DNA of 64,000 nt, taken from contig NZ_CP058246.1 of the NCBI RefSeq assembly GCF_013388355.1, positions 3,410,001-3,474,000 of the forward strand, given 5' to 3'. The DNA comes from Flavobacterium sp. LPB0248. Lineage in GTDB: Bacteria; Bacteroidota; Bacteroidia; Flavobacteriales; Flavobacteriaceae. Of this stretch, positions 45,545 to 54,291 are shown piece by piece. The position numbers were made by a program, and so were the translations under genes. The notes under the pieces are model-generated. The model had not been told where the DNA came from and did not search any database. It was given only the letters and a program-made list of their open reading frames with translations. The stretch's first letter is position 1; every line of letters begins with the position of its first letter.

Positions 45545-46389
45545 TGAAAAAAATTCTTGTAACAGGAGCAAATGGACAGTTAGGGTCAGAACTTCGTGGT
45601 TTATCTGAAAATTATAAAAACTACAAATGGATTTTTGCTGATAGAAACAAAATGCCATTAGATAATTTAGAGTTACTAAAAACACAATTAAATACGATGG
45701 ATCCAGATGTAATTTTTAATTGCGGCGCATACACCTCAGTTGATAAAGCAGAAAGTGAGAAAGAACTTGCCTTTGTCGTAAACCATTTAGCTGTTGAAAT
45801 AATTGCAAAATTTGCTTCAGAAAATAAAGCTAAATTAATTCACGTTTCTACTGATTATGTTTTTGATGGAACTTCTTCTGTGGCCTTAAATGAAGAAGCA
45901 AATACAAACCCTGTAAATGTTTATGGAGAGAGCAAATTAGCTGGAGAAATTGCCTGCTTAAAAGAGAATCCAGACTCTATTATTATTAGAACTTCATGGG
46001 TCTATAGTAAATTTGGAAACAATTTTGTAAAAACCATGAAACGATTAATGCAGGAAAGAAATATTATTAATGTTGTTAATGACCAAATTGGCTCACCGAC
46101 TTATGCGGCTGATTTGGCGCAAGCAATGATTGATATTCTTGAATTTTCAAAATGGATTCCGGGAATATATAATTATTCAAATGAAGGTGAAATAAGTTGG
46201 TATGATTTTGCGTTGAGCATTAAAGAATTTGGAGGATACAATTGTAATGTTGGAGGGATTTCTTCTACTTCTTATCCAACTCCAGCAAAACGTCCAAAAT
46301 TTTCACTATTAGATAAAAAAAAAATTAAAGAGACTTACTGCTTGAATATTCCCGAATATAGGGAAAGTTTAAAAAAAATGTTTATTTAA
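45544..46389 (+). CDS. rfbD: dTDP-4-dehydrorhamnose reductase
   Basis: Final NADPH-dependent step giving dTDP-L-rhamnose. 281 residues with cofactor loop VTGANGQLGSELR at 5-17, the NCGAYTSVDKAESE motif, HVSTDYVFDG and Tyr-x3-Lys in YGESKLAGE, all diagnostic of RmlD. Cotranscribed with rfbC through a one-base overlap; a 78-base gap with a 7-base repeat tract precedes rfbA. Confidence 0.97.
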   Translation: MKKILVTGANGQLGSELRGLSENYKNYKWIFADRNKMPLDNLELLKTQLNTMDPDVIFNCGAYTSVDKAESEKELAFVVNHLAVEIIAKFASENKAKLIHVSTDYVFDGTSSVALNEEANTNPVNVYGESKLAGEIACLKENPDSIIIRTSWVYSKFGNNFVKTMKRLMQERNIINVVNDQIGSPTYAADLAQAMIDILEFSKWIPGIYNYSNEGEISWYDFALSIKEFGGYNCNVGGISSTSYPTPAKRPKFSLLDKKKIKETYCLNIPEYRESLKKMFI

Positions 46390-46429
46390 ATCATTGCTAG
46401 ATTTTTATTTAAGCTTGATTTTAAAGAAG

Positions 46430-46464
46430 TCTAAAATTCAAAATCTAAGATCTAAAATTAGAAA
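46430..46464 (+). repeat. Five-unit heptanucleotide repeat before rfbA
   Basis: Five consecutive degenerate 7-base units: TCTAAAA, TTCAAAA, TCTAAGA, TCTAAAA and TTAGAAA, ending three bases before the rfbA ATG at 46468. The 7-base period is the same as in the tract at 2206-2226. The A-rich end covers the usual ribosome-binding position. Confidence 0.55.
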
Positions 46465-46467
46465 TAT

Positions 46468-47352
46468 ATGAAAGGAATTATACTAGCAGGAGGTTCAGGT
46501 ACTCGTTTGCATCCTTTAACTCTTGCAATGAGTAAACAAATGATGCCTGTTTATGATAAGCCAATGATTTATTATCCATTATCAACTTTAATGATGTCAG
46601 GGATTAATGAAGTATTAATTATTTCTACTCCGTATGATTTGCCAAATTTTAAAAAATTATTAGACGATGGCTCAAGTTTAGGATGTAAATTCAGTTATGC
46701 AGAACAAGCAATTCCTAATGGCTTAGCACAAGCGTTTGTCATTGGTGAAGAATTTATAGGCAATGATGACGTAGCTTTAATTCTTGGTGATAATATATTT
46801 TTTGGTTCTAATATGCAGGAACTTCTAAAATCTAATACAAAACCAAATGGTGGAGTCGTTTTTGCTTATCATGTGTCAGATCCTGAACGATATGGCGTAG
46901 TTGAGTTTGATTTAAATTTTAAAGCCATTTCAATTGAAGAAAAACCATTAAAACCAAAATCTAATTATGCTGTTCCAGGTTTATACTTTTACGATAATTC
47001 TGTTGTAGAGATTGCAAAAAATATAAAACCTAGTGCCCGTGGAGAATATGAAATCACGGACGTAAATAAAGTATATCTTGAAAAAGGAAAATTAAAAGTA
47101 GGCATATTAAGTAGAGGAACGGCTTGGTTGGATACAGGAACTTTTAATAGTTTAATGCAAGCAGGGCAATTTGTGCAAGTTCTTGAAGAGAGACAAGGTT
47201 TAAAAGTAGGTTGTATTGAAGAAATTGCTTGGAGACAAGGTTTTATTAGCGATGAGCAGCTTGAAGAATTGGCCCAACCCTTACTTAAATCAGGTTATGG
47301 AACCTATCTTTTAGAATTTTTAAAACAAAAGAGAAAAGGTGTTAAAGTTTAA
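46468..47352 (+). CDS. rfbA: Glucose-1-phosphate thymidylyltransferase
   Basis: First step of dTDP-sugar synthesis, glucose-1-phosphate plus dTTP. The 294-residue protein has the RmlA signature [21 protein letters not shown] (residues 3-23), the [10 protein letters not shown] motif, and [20 protein letters not shown]. Its product serves rhamnose and also the 4-aminosugar genes at 51672-53389. Confidence 0.97.
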   Translation: MKGIILAGGSGTRLHPLTLAMSKQMMPVYDKPMIYYPLSTLMMSGINEVLIISTPYDLPNFKKLLDDGSSLGCKFSYAEQAIPNGLAQAFVIGEEFIGNDDVALILGDNIFFGSNMQELLKSNTKPNGGVVFAYHVSDPERYGVVEFDLNFKAISIEEKPLKPKSNYAVPGLYFYDNSVVEIAKNIKPSARGEYEITDVNKVYLEKGKLKVGILSRGTAWLDTGTFNSLMQAGQFVQVLEERQGLKVGCIEEIAWRQGFISDEQLEELAQPLLKSGYGTYLLEFLKQKRKGVKV

Positions 47353-47390
47353 TTTGCTTCACCAAGTAATTATTTAAAACCTTTAATTTG

Positions 47391-47398
47391 TATTTTTG
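47391..47398 (+). promoter_or_regulatory. -7 element (TATTTTTG) before the WbpM-like gene
   Basis: Exact TAnnTTTG match in the gap after rfbA. It overlaps the TTG at 47396 that would be the most upstream start of the next gene, so both cannot be right. No clear -33 element is visible. Confidence 0.4.
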
Positions 47399-49405
47399 TA
47401 TAAAAGTTCAAATTTTACTGACTTAAAAAAAGCTAAATTGAATACTGAAAAACCAAATAATGTTACCTCTTTATTGTATAAAACCTTTTCTCCAAGAAAT
47501 CTTAGGGCAAATATCAATAATTTGAGTTATCTGCCTAGGTGGATTATCATCGCCATTGATGTAATGGTTTTGTTTTTTTCTTTTTCTTTTACCTATTTGC
47601 TTTTTGATGGGACAGCTATAGGGTATATTATAACATCACACGATTTTTATTTTGTAGCAAGTCTTATAACAGTGAATGTGTTTTTCTTTTGGCTGTTTCG
47701 TACTTATTCCGGAATTATTAGACATTCATCCTATATTGATGCCATAAAACTACTTTTTTCTCAAATGTCAGTTTTGGTTTTCTTTTTGTTTATAAATTTA
47801 ATTTTTGAGTTATATACGGGGCATAAAGCCTTTTTAAATACTGCGCTTTTTATCAATTTAGTTTTATCATTTTGTGGATTGTTTTTATATCGTGTAGTTG
47901 TAAAACAGACATTTGAAATGTATTTTTCTGAAAAAGCGACGACTAAGCTTGTTAGAACAGTAATTTATGGTACTGATGCAAATGCCATTTCTGTAGCCAA
48001 TGCTTTAAAATTTGAAACACCTTCACGATTTAAAATAGTTGGTTTTGTTGATAAAAATAACCAGAATGCATCTAAGCGTATGCTGGATCTTCCAATTTTG
48101 ATCTTAAGAAAAAAACTTCCAGCCTTAATGCGATCTGTTGCAGCGGAAGGAGTGATTATTGCTGATAAAAGCTTGACAAAAGATGAACAGCTTATTATTG
48201 TAGATCAATGTTTAGAATTTAATTATAGAGTATATACAGTTCCTTTGATTTCAGATTGGGAAAATCAAAAAGAAATTTCTCAGAAAGTAAAAAATATACA
48301 GATCGAAGATTTATTAGAAAGAAAACCTATAGTTTTAGATAGTAAATCAATTTCTAAACAATTAAAAGATAAAACAATTTTAATTACTGGAGCTGCTGGT
48401 TCAATTGGAAGCGAGATTGTAAGACAGGTCCTGAATTTTGGTCCAAAAAATGTTATAGTTCTAGATCATGCTGAGACACCATTACATAATTTGTGTTTAG
48501 AAACTCAAACAATGAGTTTTAGCACTAAGATTGTTGCTGTAATCGCAGATGTGAGAAGTAAAAAAGCATTGGAAAAAGTTTTTAAAAATTATAACCCACA
48601 TGTAGTTTTCCATGCTGCTGCATACAAACATGTGCCTTTAATGGAAGAAAATCCTGCTCAGGCAATTCAAACTAATATAAAAGGAACTAAAAATCTTGCT
48701 GATTTAGCTTGTAAATATCAGGTAAAGAAATTTGTAATGGTTTCTACAGATAAAGCTGTTAACCCAAGTAATGTAATGGGGGCCAGTAAACGTATTGCTG
48801 AAAAATATGTTCAATCTTTATTCTTGAAAAATCAACAAGAGAATGTGGAAGGTGGTACAAAATTTATTACCACTCGTTTTGGAAATGTTTTAGGTTCAAA
48901 TGGTTCTGTTGTTCCATTGTTTACCAAGCAAATTGCCGAGGGAGGGCCAGTAACTATTACACATCAGGATATCATTCGCTATTTTATGACAATTCCAGAA
49001 GCTTGCCAGCTAGTATTAGAGGCAGGAGCTATGGGGAATGGTGGTGAAATCTATATTTTTGACATGGGTAAACCAGTTAGAATTATTGATTTAGCTCGAA
49101 AAATGATTAAGTTAGCAGGTTTTATACCAGATAAAGAAATTAAGATAAAAATTGTTGGTCTAAGACCTGGAGAGAAACTTTATGAAGAATTGCTAAACGA
49201 TACCTCTAAAACTCTTCCGACATATCATAATAAGATTATGATAGCCCAAGAAATTCAAGACGAATATGAAACTCTTCATAATGATGTTGATGAATTAATT
49301 GGTATCGCTGATTTTTATGAAAATGATGATATCGTTGCTAAGATGAAAAAAATTGTTCCAGAATTTAAAAGTATGAATTCTACTTTTGAAGTTTTAGATA
49401 AATAG
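47396..49405 (+). CDS. Membrane nucleotide-sugar 4,6-dehydratase (WbpM/CapD family)
   Basis: Converts UDP-GlcNAc to the 4-keto-6-deoxy intermediate for QuiNAc/FucNAc-type sugars. Four hydrophobic helices lie at about residues 47-170, then an N-terminal Rossmann-like domain (TVIYGTDANAISVANAL), then the dehydratase: ITGAAGSIGSEIV near 330 and STDKAVNPSNVMGASKR with Met in place of Tyr. About 669 residues, the normal WbpM size. No ATG occurs before TM1; the start is either TTG 47396, inside a -7 promoter match, or TTG 47441 (MNTEKPNN). It should work with the reductase at 42231. Confidence 0.9.
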   Translation: MYKSSNFTDLKKAKLNTEKPNNVTSLLYKTFSPRNLRANINNLSYLPRWIIIAIDVMVLFFSFSFTYLLFDGTAIGYIITSHDFYFVASLITVNVFFFWLFRTYSGIIRHSSYIDAIKLLFSQMSVLVFFLFINLIFELYTGHKAFLNTALFINLVLSFCGLFLYRVVVKQTFEMYFSEKATTKLVRTVIYGTDANAISVANALKFETPSRFKIVGFVDKNNQNASKRMLDLPILILRKKLPALMRSVAAEGVIIADKSLTKDEQLIIVDQCLEFNYRVYTVPLISDWENQKEISQKVKNIQIEDLLERKPIVLDSKSISKQLKDKTILITGAAGSIGSEIVRQVLNFGPKNVIVLDHAETPLHNLCLETQTMSFSTKIVAVIADVRSKKALEKVFKNYNPHVVFHAAAYKHVPLMEENPAQAIQTNIKGTKNLADLACKYQVKKFVMVSTDKAVNPSNVMGASKRIAEKYVQSLFLKNQQENVEGGTKFITTRFGNVLGSNGSVVPLFTKQIAEGGPVTITHQDIIRYFMTIPEACQLVLEAGAMGNGGEIYIFDMGKPVRIIDLARKMIKLAGFIPDKEIKIKIVGLRPGEKLYEELLNDTSKTLPTYHNKIMIAQEIQDEYETLHNDVDELIGIADFYENDDIVAKMKKIVPEFKSMNSTFEVLDK

Positions 49406-49434
49406 TATACATATATAATATTCAGAAATATAAA

Positions 49435-49465
49435 TCAAAAGGTGTTTTTTTAAAACACCTTTTGA
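49435..49465 (+). terminator. Intrinsic terminator closing the main operon
   Basis: A perfect 14-base stem, TCAAAAGGTGTTTT (49435-49448) with AAAACACCTTTTGA (49452-49465), has a TTT loop and is followed by CATTTTT. It is the first convincing terminator after the one at 11423, so it defines the end of the long run that starts at the 11563 promoter. Confidence 0.88.
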
Positions 49466-49536
49466 CATTTTTAAACAAATTCTAAAATGTTAAAAATCTT
49501 GTTAATTTTTAAGACAGGATTTTTTAGTTCTTTTAA

Positions 49537-50400
49537 ATGGATTCTAAAAACACAAATGACTGGCTGTTTGAAATAACACCTAAGAATAAATTTTTCTCGC
49601 TGAATTTTAAAGAAATTTGGCAGTATCGAGATTTATTAATGCTTTTTGTAAAACGTGATATAATTACAGTTTACAAACAGACTGTCTTGGGACCACTTTG
49701 GTATCTAATTCAACCTTTATTTACTTCTATAACCTTTACTATTATATTTAATAATGTTGCTGGAATTCAGACTGGGACAATTCCGCCATTTTTATTTAAT
49801 CTTGCCGGAATCATGGTTTGGAATTATTTTACTTCTTGTTTAAATGGAACTTCAGATACATTTAAATCTAACGCGGCTATATTCGGTAAAGTATATTTTC
49901 CAAGAATCATTACTCCACTATCGATCGTGATTTCTAACTTGATTAAAGTTGGAATTCAATTTTGCATATTTATTGTTTTTTATATTTTCTTTTTTTTTCA
50001 AGGCGCAGATTTAAGTTTAAATGTATCATTGGTATTTTTTCCAGTCTTAATAGTATTTATGGGGATTTTGGGACTGGGTTTAGGAATGATGATTTCTTCA
50101 ATGGTTACGAAGTATAGGGATCTAAATAATTTGGTTGGATTTGGAGTTCAATTATTAATGTATGTATCGGCGGTAATGTACCCAATGGAATTAATAAAAG
50201 AAAAACTTCCGAAATTTGGATGGATAGTGCAGTATAATCCTTTAGCATATATAATAGAAACTTCTCGTTATATGATTTTAAATATTGGTAGCATTTCAGT
50301 TTTTGGTCTATTATATACAGCAGTAGTTACATTGGTTGTTTTCTTTGCTGGATTATTGGTTTTTAATAAAACAGAGAAAAGCTTTATAGATACCGTATAG
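49537..50400 (+). CDS. wzm: ABC-2 type polysaccharide exporter, membrane subunit (Wzm)
   Basis: 287 residues with about six transmembrane helices. VKRDIITVYKQTVLGPLWYLIQPLFTSI is the characteristic cytoplasmic entry region of Wzm/TagG/KpsM proteins, and a late VSAVMYPMELIKEKLP loop is also typical. It pairs with the ATPase that starts directly after its stop codon. This is an export route independent of Wzx/Wzy for an undecaprenyl-linked glycan. Confidence 0.93.
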   Translation: MDSKNTNDWLFEITPKNKFFSLNFKEIWQYRDLLMLFVKRDIITVYKQTVLGPLWYLIQPLFTSITFTIIFNNVAGIQTGTIPPFLFNLAGIMVWNYFTSCLNGTSDTFKSNAAIFGKVYFPRIITPLSIVISNLIKVGIQFCIFIVFYIFFFFQGADLSLNVSLVFFPVLIVFMGILGLGLGMMISSMVTKYRDLNNLVGFGVQLLMYVSAVMYPMELIKEKLPKFGWIVQYNPLAYIIETSRYMILNIGSISVFGLLYTAVVTLVVFFAGLLVFNKTEKSFIDTV

Positions 50401-51672
50401 ATGAAAGATATAATATTAAAAGCTGAAAATATTTCGAAGCAATACCGTTTAGGGCAAGTTGGCACAGGAACTTTAAGTCACGATTTAAATAGATGGTGGC
50501 ATATAATTAGAGGAAAAGAAGATCCATATTTAAAGATTGGGGACACAAATGATCGTTCCACAAAAGGTACTTCAGATTATGTTTGGGCATTGCAGGATGT
50601 TAATTTTGAAGTTGAACGTGGAGAAGTTTTAGGTATTATTGGAAAAAACGGAGCAGGAAAATCTACACTTTTAAAAATACTTTCGAAAGTAACAGCTCCG
50701 ACAACCGGAAGTATAAAATCGCGCGGAAGAATAGCATCTTTGTTAGAAGTAGGTACAGGTTTTAATGGTGAAATGACTGGAAAAGAAAATATATTTCTAA
50801 ACGGAGCCATTTTAGGGATGACCAAAAAAGAAATTGCATCAAAGCTAGATGAAATTATAGAATTTTCAGGTTGCGAACGTTATATAGATACTCCTGTGAA
50901 AAGATATAGTTCTGGAATGACAGTTCGTTTGGCATTTGCTGTTGCCGCTTTTCTTGAACCTGAAATTTTGGTTATAGATGAGGTTTTGGCAGTTGGTGAT
51001 GCTGAATTTCAAAAGAAGGCAATTGGAAAAATGCAGGATATTTCTAAAAGTGAAGGTAGGACAGTTCTTTTTGTAAGCCATAATATGGCTGCTGTAAAAA
51101 GTTTGTGTACAAGAGGAATTGTTTTAGAGCATGGTAAGGTGAAACTTATTAGTAATATTGAAAAAGCAGTTAGTTATTACCTAAGCGGAGATTCGGAAGT
51201 TATCAATCAAAAAACATTTGGTCTAGATTATGAAACGGATGAGTTCAAATTAGAAGAAATTTCAATTAATTGTTTAGGTAAAAGTATATATGAACCGCTA
51301 ATAGAAAATAGTGAAATTGAATTAAAAACTGTAATAAATCTGAAAGATAGATATTTGGGGAATTATTGTGTAACTTATCATTTATATAACGAGATGGGAG
51401 AGTCTCTTTTCTCTTTTTCAAATGGAGAGGAAGAGGAAAAATTACAATATGGTAAAAATGAATTAACATGTTTTTTTCCTTCCTCATTTTTTCAGTCTGG
51501 TCAATATTTTTTATCATTCTTTTTTATAAAAGACAGACGTGAAGCTCTTTTTGTTGAAAATGATATTCTATGTTTTACTATTATTGATGGCGGACGAGAT
51601 TTAGGAGTATATATGGGGAGAGAACCAGGTTACATTAAGCCTAAATTTAATTGGATATTAAAAAAGAACTAA
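50401..51672 (+). CDS. wzt: ABC-2 type polysaccharide exporter, ATPase with C-terminal glycan-binding domain (Wzt)
   Basis: 423 residues. Walker A GIIGKNGAGKST is near residues 79-90, the signature YSSGMTVRLAFA near 168-179 and Walker B ILVIDEVLAVGD near 188-199. Beyond about 250 is a beta-rich extension like the Wzt C-terminal domain that recognises the finished, capped glycan. Presence of this domain suggests that the exported chain carries a terminal modification. It overlaps the aminotransferase by one base. Confidence 0.93.
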   Translation: MKDIILKAENISKQYRLGQVGTGTLSHDLNRWWHIIRGKEDPYLKIGDTNDRSTKGTSDYVWALQDVNFEVERGEVLGIIGKNGAGKSTLLKILSKVTAPTTGSIKSRGRIASLLEVGTGFNGEMTGKENIFLNGAILGMTKKEIASKLDEIIEFSGCERYIDTPVKRYSSGMTVRLAFAVAAFLEPEILVIDEVLAVGDAEFQKKAIGKMQDISKSEGRTVLFVSHNMAAVKSLCTRGIVLEHGKVKLISNIEKAVSYYLSGDSEVINQKTFGLDYETDEFKLEEISINCLGKSIYEPLIENSEIELKTVINLKDRYLGNYCVTYHLYNEMGESLFSFSNGEEEEKLQYGKNELTCFFPSSFFQSGQYFLSFFFIKDRREALFVENDILCFTIIDGGRDLGVYMGREPGYIKPKFNWILKKN

Positions 51673-52748
51673 TGATAAATGTTACCAAAACTTTTCTTCC
51701 TCCTATAGAAGAATATAATTCTTATCTTAAACGGGCTTGGGATATGGAATGGCTCACAAATAGAGGAGAGCTTGTATTGGAATTAGAAGAGAAGTTAAAG
51801 GCATATTTAAATGTATCTAATATTATTGTGACTAACAATGGTACTGTACCATTACAAATAGCATTGAAGTTATTAGGAAATCAAGGTGAAATTATAACTA
51901 CTCCTTTTAGTTATGTAGCAACTACTGCATCAATAGTTTGGGAAAATTGTAGCCCAGTTTTCGTGGATATCCATCCAGAATATTTGACTATCGATGAAAC
52001 TAAAATAGAAGTAGCGATTACGTCCAGAACTAAAGCCATATTAGCTACTCATGTTTTTGGAAATCCATGTAATGTTGTTGATATTGAGTTGATTGCAAAA
52101 AAGTATAATTTAAAGGTTATCTATGATGCCGCACATTGTTTTGGTGTGGAATTCAATAATAAATCTATTTTTGATTACGGAGATGTAAGTACATGCAGTT
52201 TTCATGCAACAAAGTTATTTCATACTGGAGAAGGTGGTGCCATGTTTACCAATGATGCAGATTTGAGGGATAAATTGTTTTATTCTCATAACTTTGGACA
52301 TAATGGCACTCTTGCTTTTCATGGATTAGGGATTAATGGTAAAATTTCAGAGCTACAAGCAGCACTGGGTTTGGCTGTTTTTCCTTATATGAATAAAATA
52401 CTAAGGGAAAGAAAAAAAATAGTTGAATTTTATAATGATAATCTAGATTTTTCGAAGTTGCAATGTTTAAAATTAAGGGAAAATACGAATTGGAATTATA
52501 GCTATTATCCAATAATTTTTGATACAGAAGAACAATTGCTAAAAGTTCAAAAGGAATTAAACAGAAATCAAATTTTTCCAAGACGTTATTTTTATCCTTC
52601 TTTGAATACAATTGAATATACAAGAGGCTCAGAAATGCCAATTTCAGAAAGCATTTCATCTCGTATAATGTGTTTGCCTCTGTATGTAGAGTTACAATTA
52701 CAGCAATTAGAAAAAATTGTAGTATTAATTAATTCAAGTTTATGTTAA
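51672..52748 (+). CDS. DegT/DnrJ/EryC1 aminotransferase (dTDP-4-amino-6-deoxysugar, VioA type)
   Basis: PLP aminotransferase of 358 residues from ATG 51672, which overlaps the wzt stop by one base (an upstream TTG at 51651 is less likely). Lys181 in STCSFHATKLFHTGEGG is the Schiff-base lysine; VTNNGTVPLQIALKLL and YDAAHCFGVEF bind PLP. The following gene is an acyltransferase, so the pair probably makes an N-acylated 4-amino-4,6-dideoxyhexose, such as dTDP-Qui4NAc or Fuc4NAc, from RfbA/RfbB product. C3 amination is an alternative. Confidence 0.85.
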   Translation: MINVTKTFLPPIEEYNSYLKRAWDMEWLTNRGELVLELEEKLKAYLNVSNIIVTNNGTVPLQIALKLLGNQGEIITTPFSYVATTASIVWENCSPVFVDIHPEYLTIDETKIEVAITSRTKAILATHVFGNPCNVVDIELIAKKYNLKVIYDAAHCFGVEFNNKSIFDYGDVSTCSFHATKLFHTGEGGAMFTNDADLRDKLFYSHNFGHNGTLAFHGLGINGKISELQAALGLAVFPYMNKILRERKKIVEFYNDNLDFSKLQCLKLRENTNWNYSYYPIIFDTEEQLLKVQKELNRNQIFPRRYFYPSLNTIEYTRGSEMPISESISSRIMCLPLYVELQLQQLEKIVVLINSSLC

Positions 52749-53389
52749 TTATTGGCGCTAAAGGTTTTGCAAAAGAAGTTTTAGAAATTGTTTATCAATT
52801 AAATCAGCTGGAAAATTTGAGATTTTATGATGATGTTAATGGTGAGATAAACGAACCTTTATTTGGTATATTTCCTGTATTAAAAACCGTTGAAGATGCT
52901 TCAAATTACTTCAGGACAGTAGATAAGAAATTTACAATAGGAATAGGCAACCCAATATTGCGAAAAAAATTATATGATAAATTTACTTTAATAGGAGGCG
53001 AATTTTCTTCTACAGTAAGCCCATTAGCGCACATTGGTAATTTTGGCAATGAAATAGAATTGGGTTGTAATATAATGACAGGAACCATTATTACATCTGA
53101 CATTAAAATAAAAAAAGGCGCTTTAATTAATTTAAACTGTACAATTGGACATGATTCTATAATAGGCGAATTTGTAGAATTATCGCCGGGAGTTAGTATT
53201 TCTGGAAATTGTAAACTTGGCGATTATACTGTTTTAGGAACTAATTCAACTGTTCTTCCAAAGGTAACGATTGGTAAAAATGTTATTGTAGGAGCCGGAG
53301 CTGTAGTTACAAAAGATATCCCTGATAATAGTTTAGTTGTTGGCATTCCCGGTAAAATCATTAAAGTGTTGCCCCAACTTAATTTTTAA
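52742..53389 (+). CDS. NeuD/PglD/VioB-family sugar acyltransferase
   Basis: 215 residues: N-terminal PglD-type domain (LIIGAKGFAKEVLEIV) and a left-handed beta-helix from about residue 95 (VSPLAHIGNFGNEIELGCNI onwards) with catalytic His in LNCTIGHDSIIGEFVELSPG. It overlaps the aminotransferase by seven bases and should acylate the amino sugar made there. Acetyl is the usual donor, though other acyl groups occur in this family. Confidence 0.87.
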   Translation: MLIIGAKGFAKEVLEIVYQLNQLENLRFYDDVNGEINEPLFGIFPVLKTVEDASNYFRTVDKKFTIGIGNPILRKKLYDKFTLIGGEFSSTVSPLAHIGNFGNEIELGCNIMTGTIITSDIKIKKGALINLNCTIGHDSIIGEFVELSPGVSISGNCKLGDYTVLGTNSTVLPKVTIGKNVIVGAGAVVTKDIPDNSLVVGIPGKIIKVLPQLNF

Positions 53390-53391
53390 AA

Positions 53392-54291
53392 ATGAATTCT
53401 TATTTAATAGTTAGCATCTGTATGATCACTTATGGTCATGAAAAATTCATCAAGCAGGCTATTGAGGGGGTATTGATGCAAGAGTGCGATTTTGAAATAG
53501 AACTTATCTTGGCTAATGACTGTTCTCCAGATAAGACAGATTCAATTATTACAGAAATTTTAAAGAGTCACCCAAAAGCTTCAAAGATAAAATATTTTAG
53601 ACATGAGAATAATATTGGAATGATGCCTAATTTTATTTTTGCTATGAAACAATGTTTAGGGACTTATATAGCTTTGTGTGAAGGCGATGATTATTGGACT
53701 GATTCTTTAAAATTACAGAAACAAGTTGATTTTTTAGAAAATAATTCGAATTATGTAGTATGCTACCATGATTGTTCTGTGGTTGATCAATTTAATAATC
53801 TAAAGGTACCATCATTTTTAGGAAATTCTAAAAAGGATTATAATGAAAAAGACTTAAAAAAAGGAGCGTGGCTGCCTACATTAACAAGGTGTTTTAGAAA
53901 TGTAATAAAAGAATATCCAGTTTTTTTTGACAGAGTTAACTGTGGAGATTTATTCTTGACCTCTTTTTTAGGGGATTATGGTAAAGCAAAGTATTTAGAT
54001 TTTAATGGAGCTTCTTATCGAGAGCATGCCGGAGGGGCGTGGAGTGGAGTGGATGAAAGTTTTAAAACAAAAAAATTGATTTCCGATTACATATATTTGT
54101 GCAAATTTTATAAAAATCGTGAAATCGAAGTGTATAAGTTTTATAAAAACAGTCTTAATAAAAGTTTTTTGAAAGATTTTAAAGCTGATTTACGATTAAG
54201 AAATATTGTCTATAATTTTAATGAATTCAAGTTTTATTATTGTACATTTTTATTAAGCACAATTATAAAAAAAATAAAAACAATATTTTGA
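53392..54291 (+). CDS. Glycosyltransferase family 2
   Basis: 299 residues, GT-A fold. N-terminal VSICMITYGHEKFIKQAIEGVLMQ, ILANDCSPDKT and the metal site in ALCEGDDYWTD are typical of GT2 enzymes that act in O-antigen assembly. It starts three bases after the acyltransferase. The sugar is unknown; a 4-acylamino-deoxyhexose is possible by position. Confidence 0.9.
   Translation: MNSYLIVSICMITYGHEKFIKQAIEGVLMQECDFEIELILANDCSPDKTDSIITEILKSHPKASKIKYFRHENNIGMMPNFIFAMKQCLGTYIALCEGDDYWTDSLKLQKQVDFLENNSNYVVCYHDCSVVDQFNNLKVPSFLGNSKKDYNEKDLKKGAWLPTLTRCFRNVIKEYPVFFDRVNCGDLFLTSFLGDYGKAKYLDFNGASYREHAGGAWSGVDESFKTKKLISDYIYLCKFYKNREIEVYKFYKNSLNKSFLKDFKADLRLRNIVYNFNEFKFYYCTFLLSTIIKKIKTIF

Noticed and set aside
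52333-52659. Reverse-strand open frames over real genes, such as 52333-52659, 24084-24392, 28122-28481 and 11609-11908.
   Set aside because: All lie opposite well-supported genes, have no family features, and reflect codon bias of the true strand.
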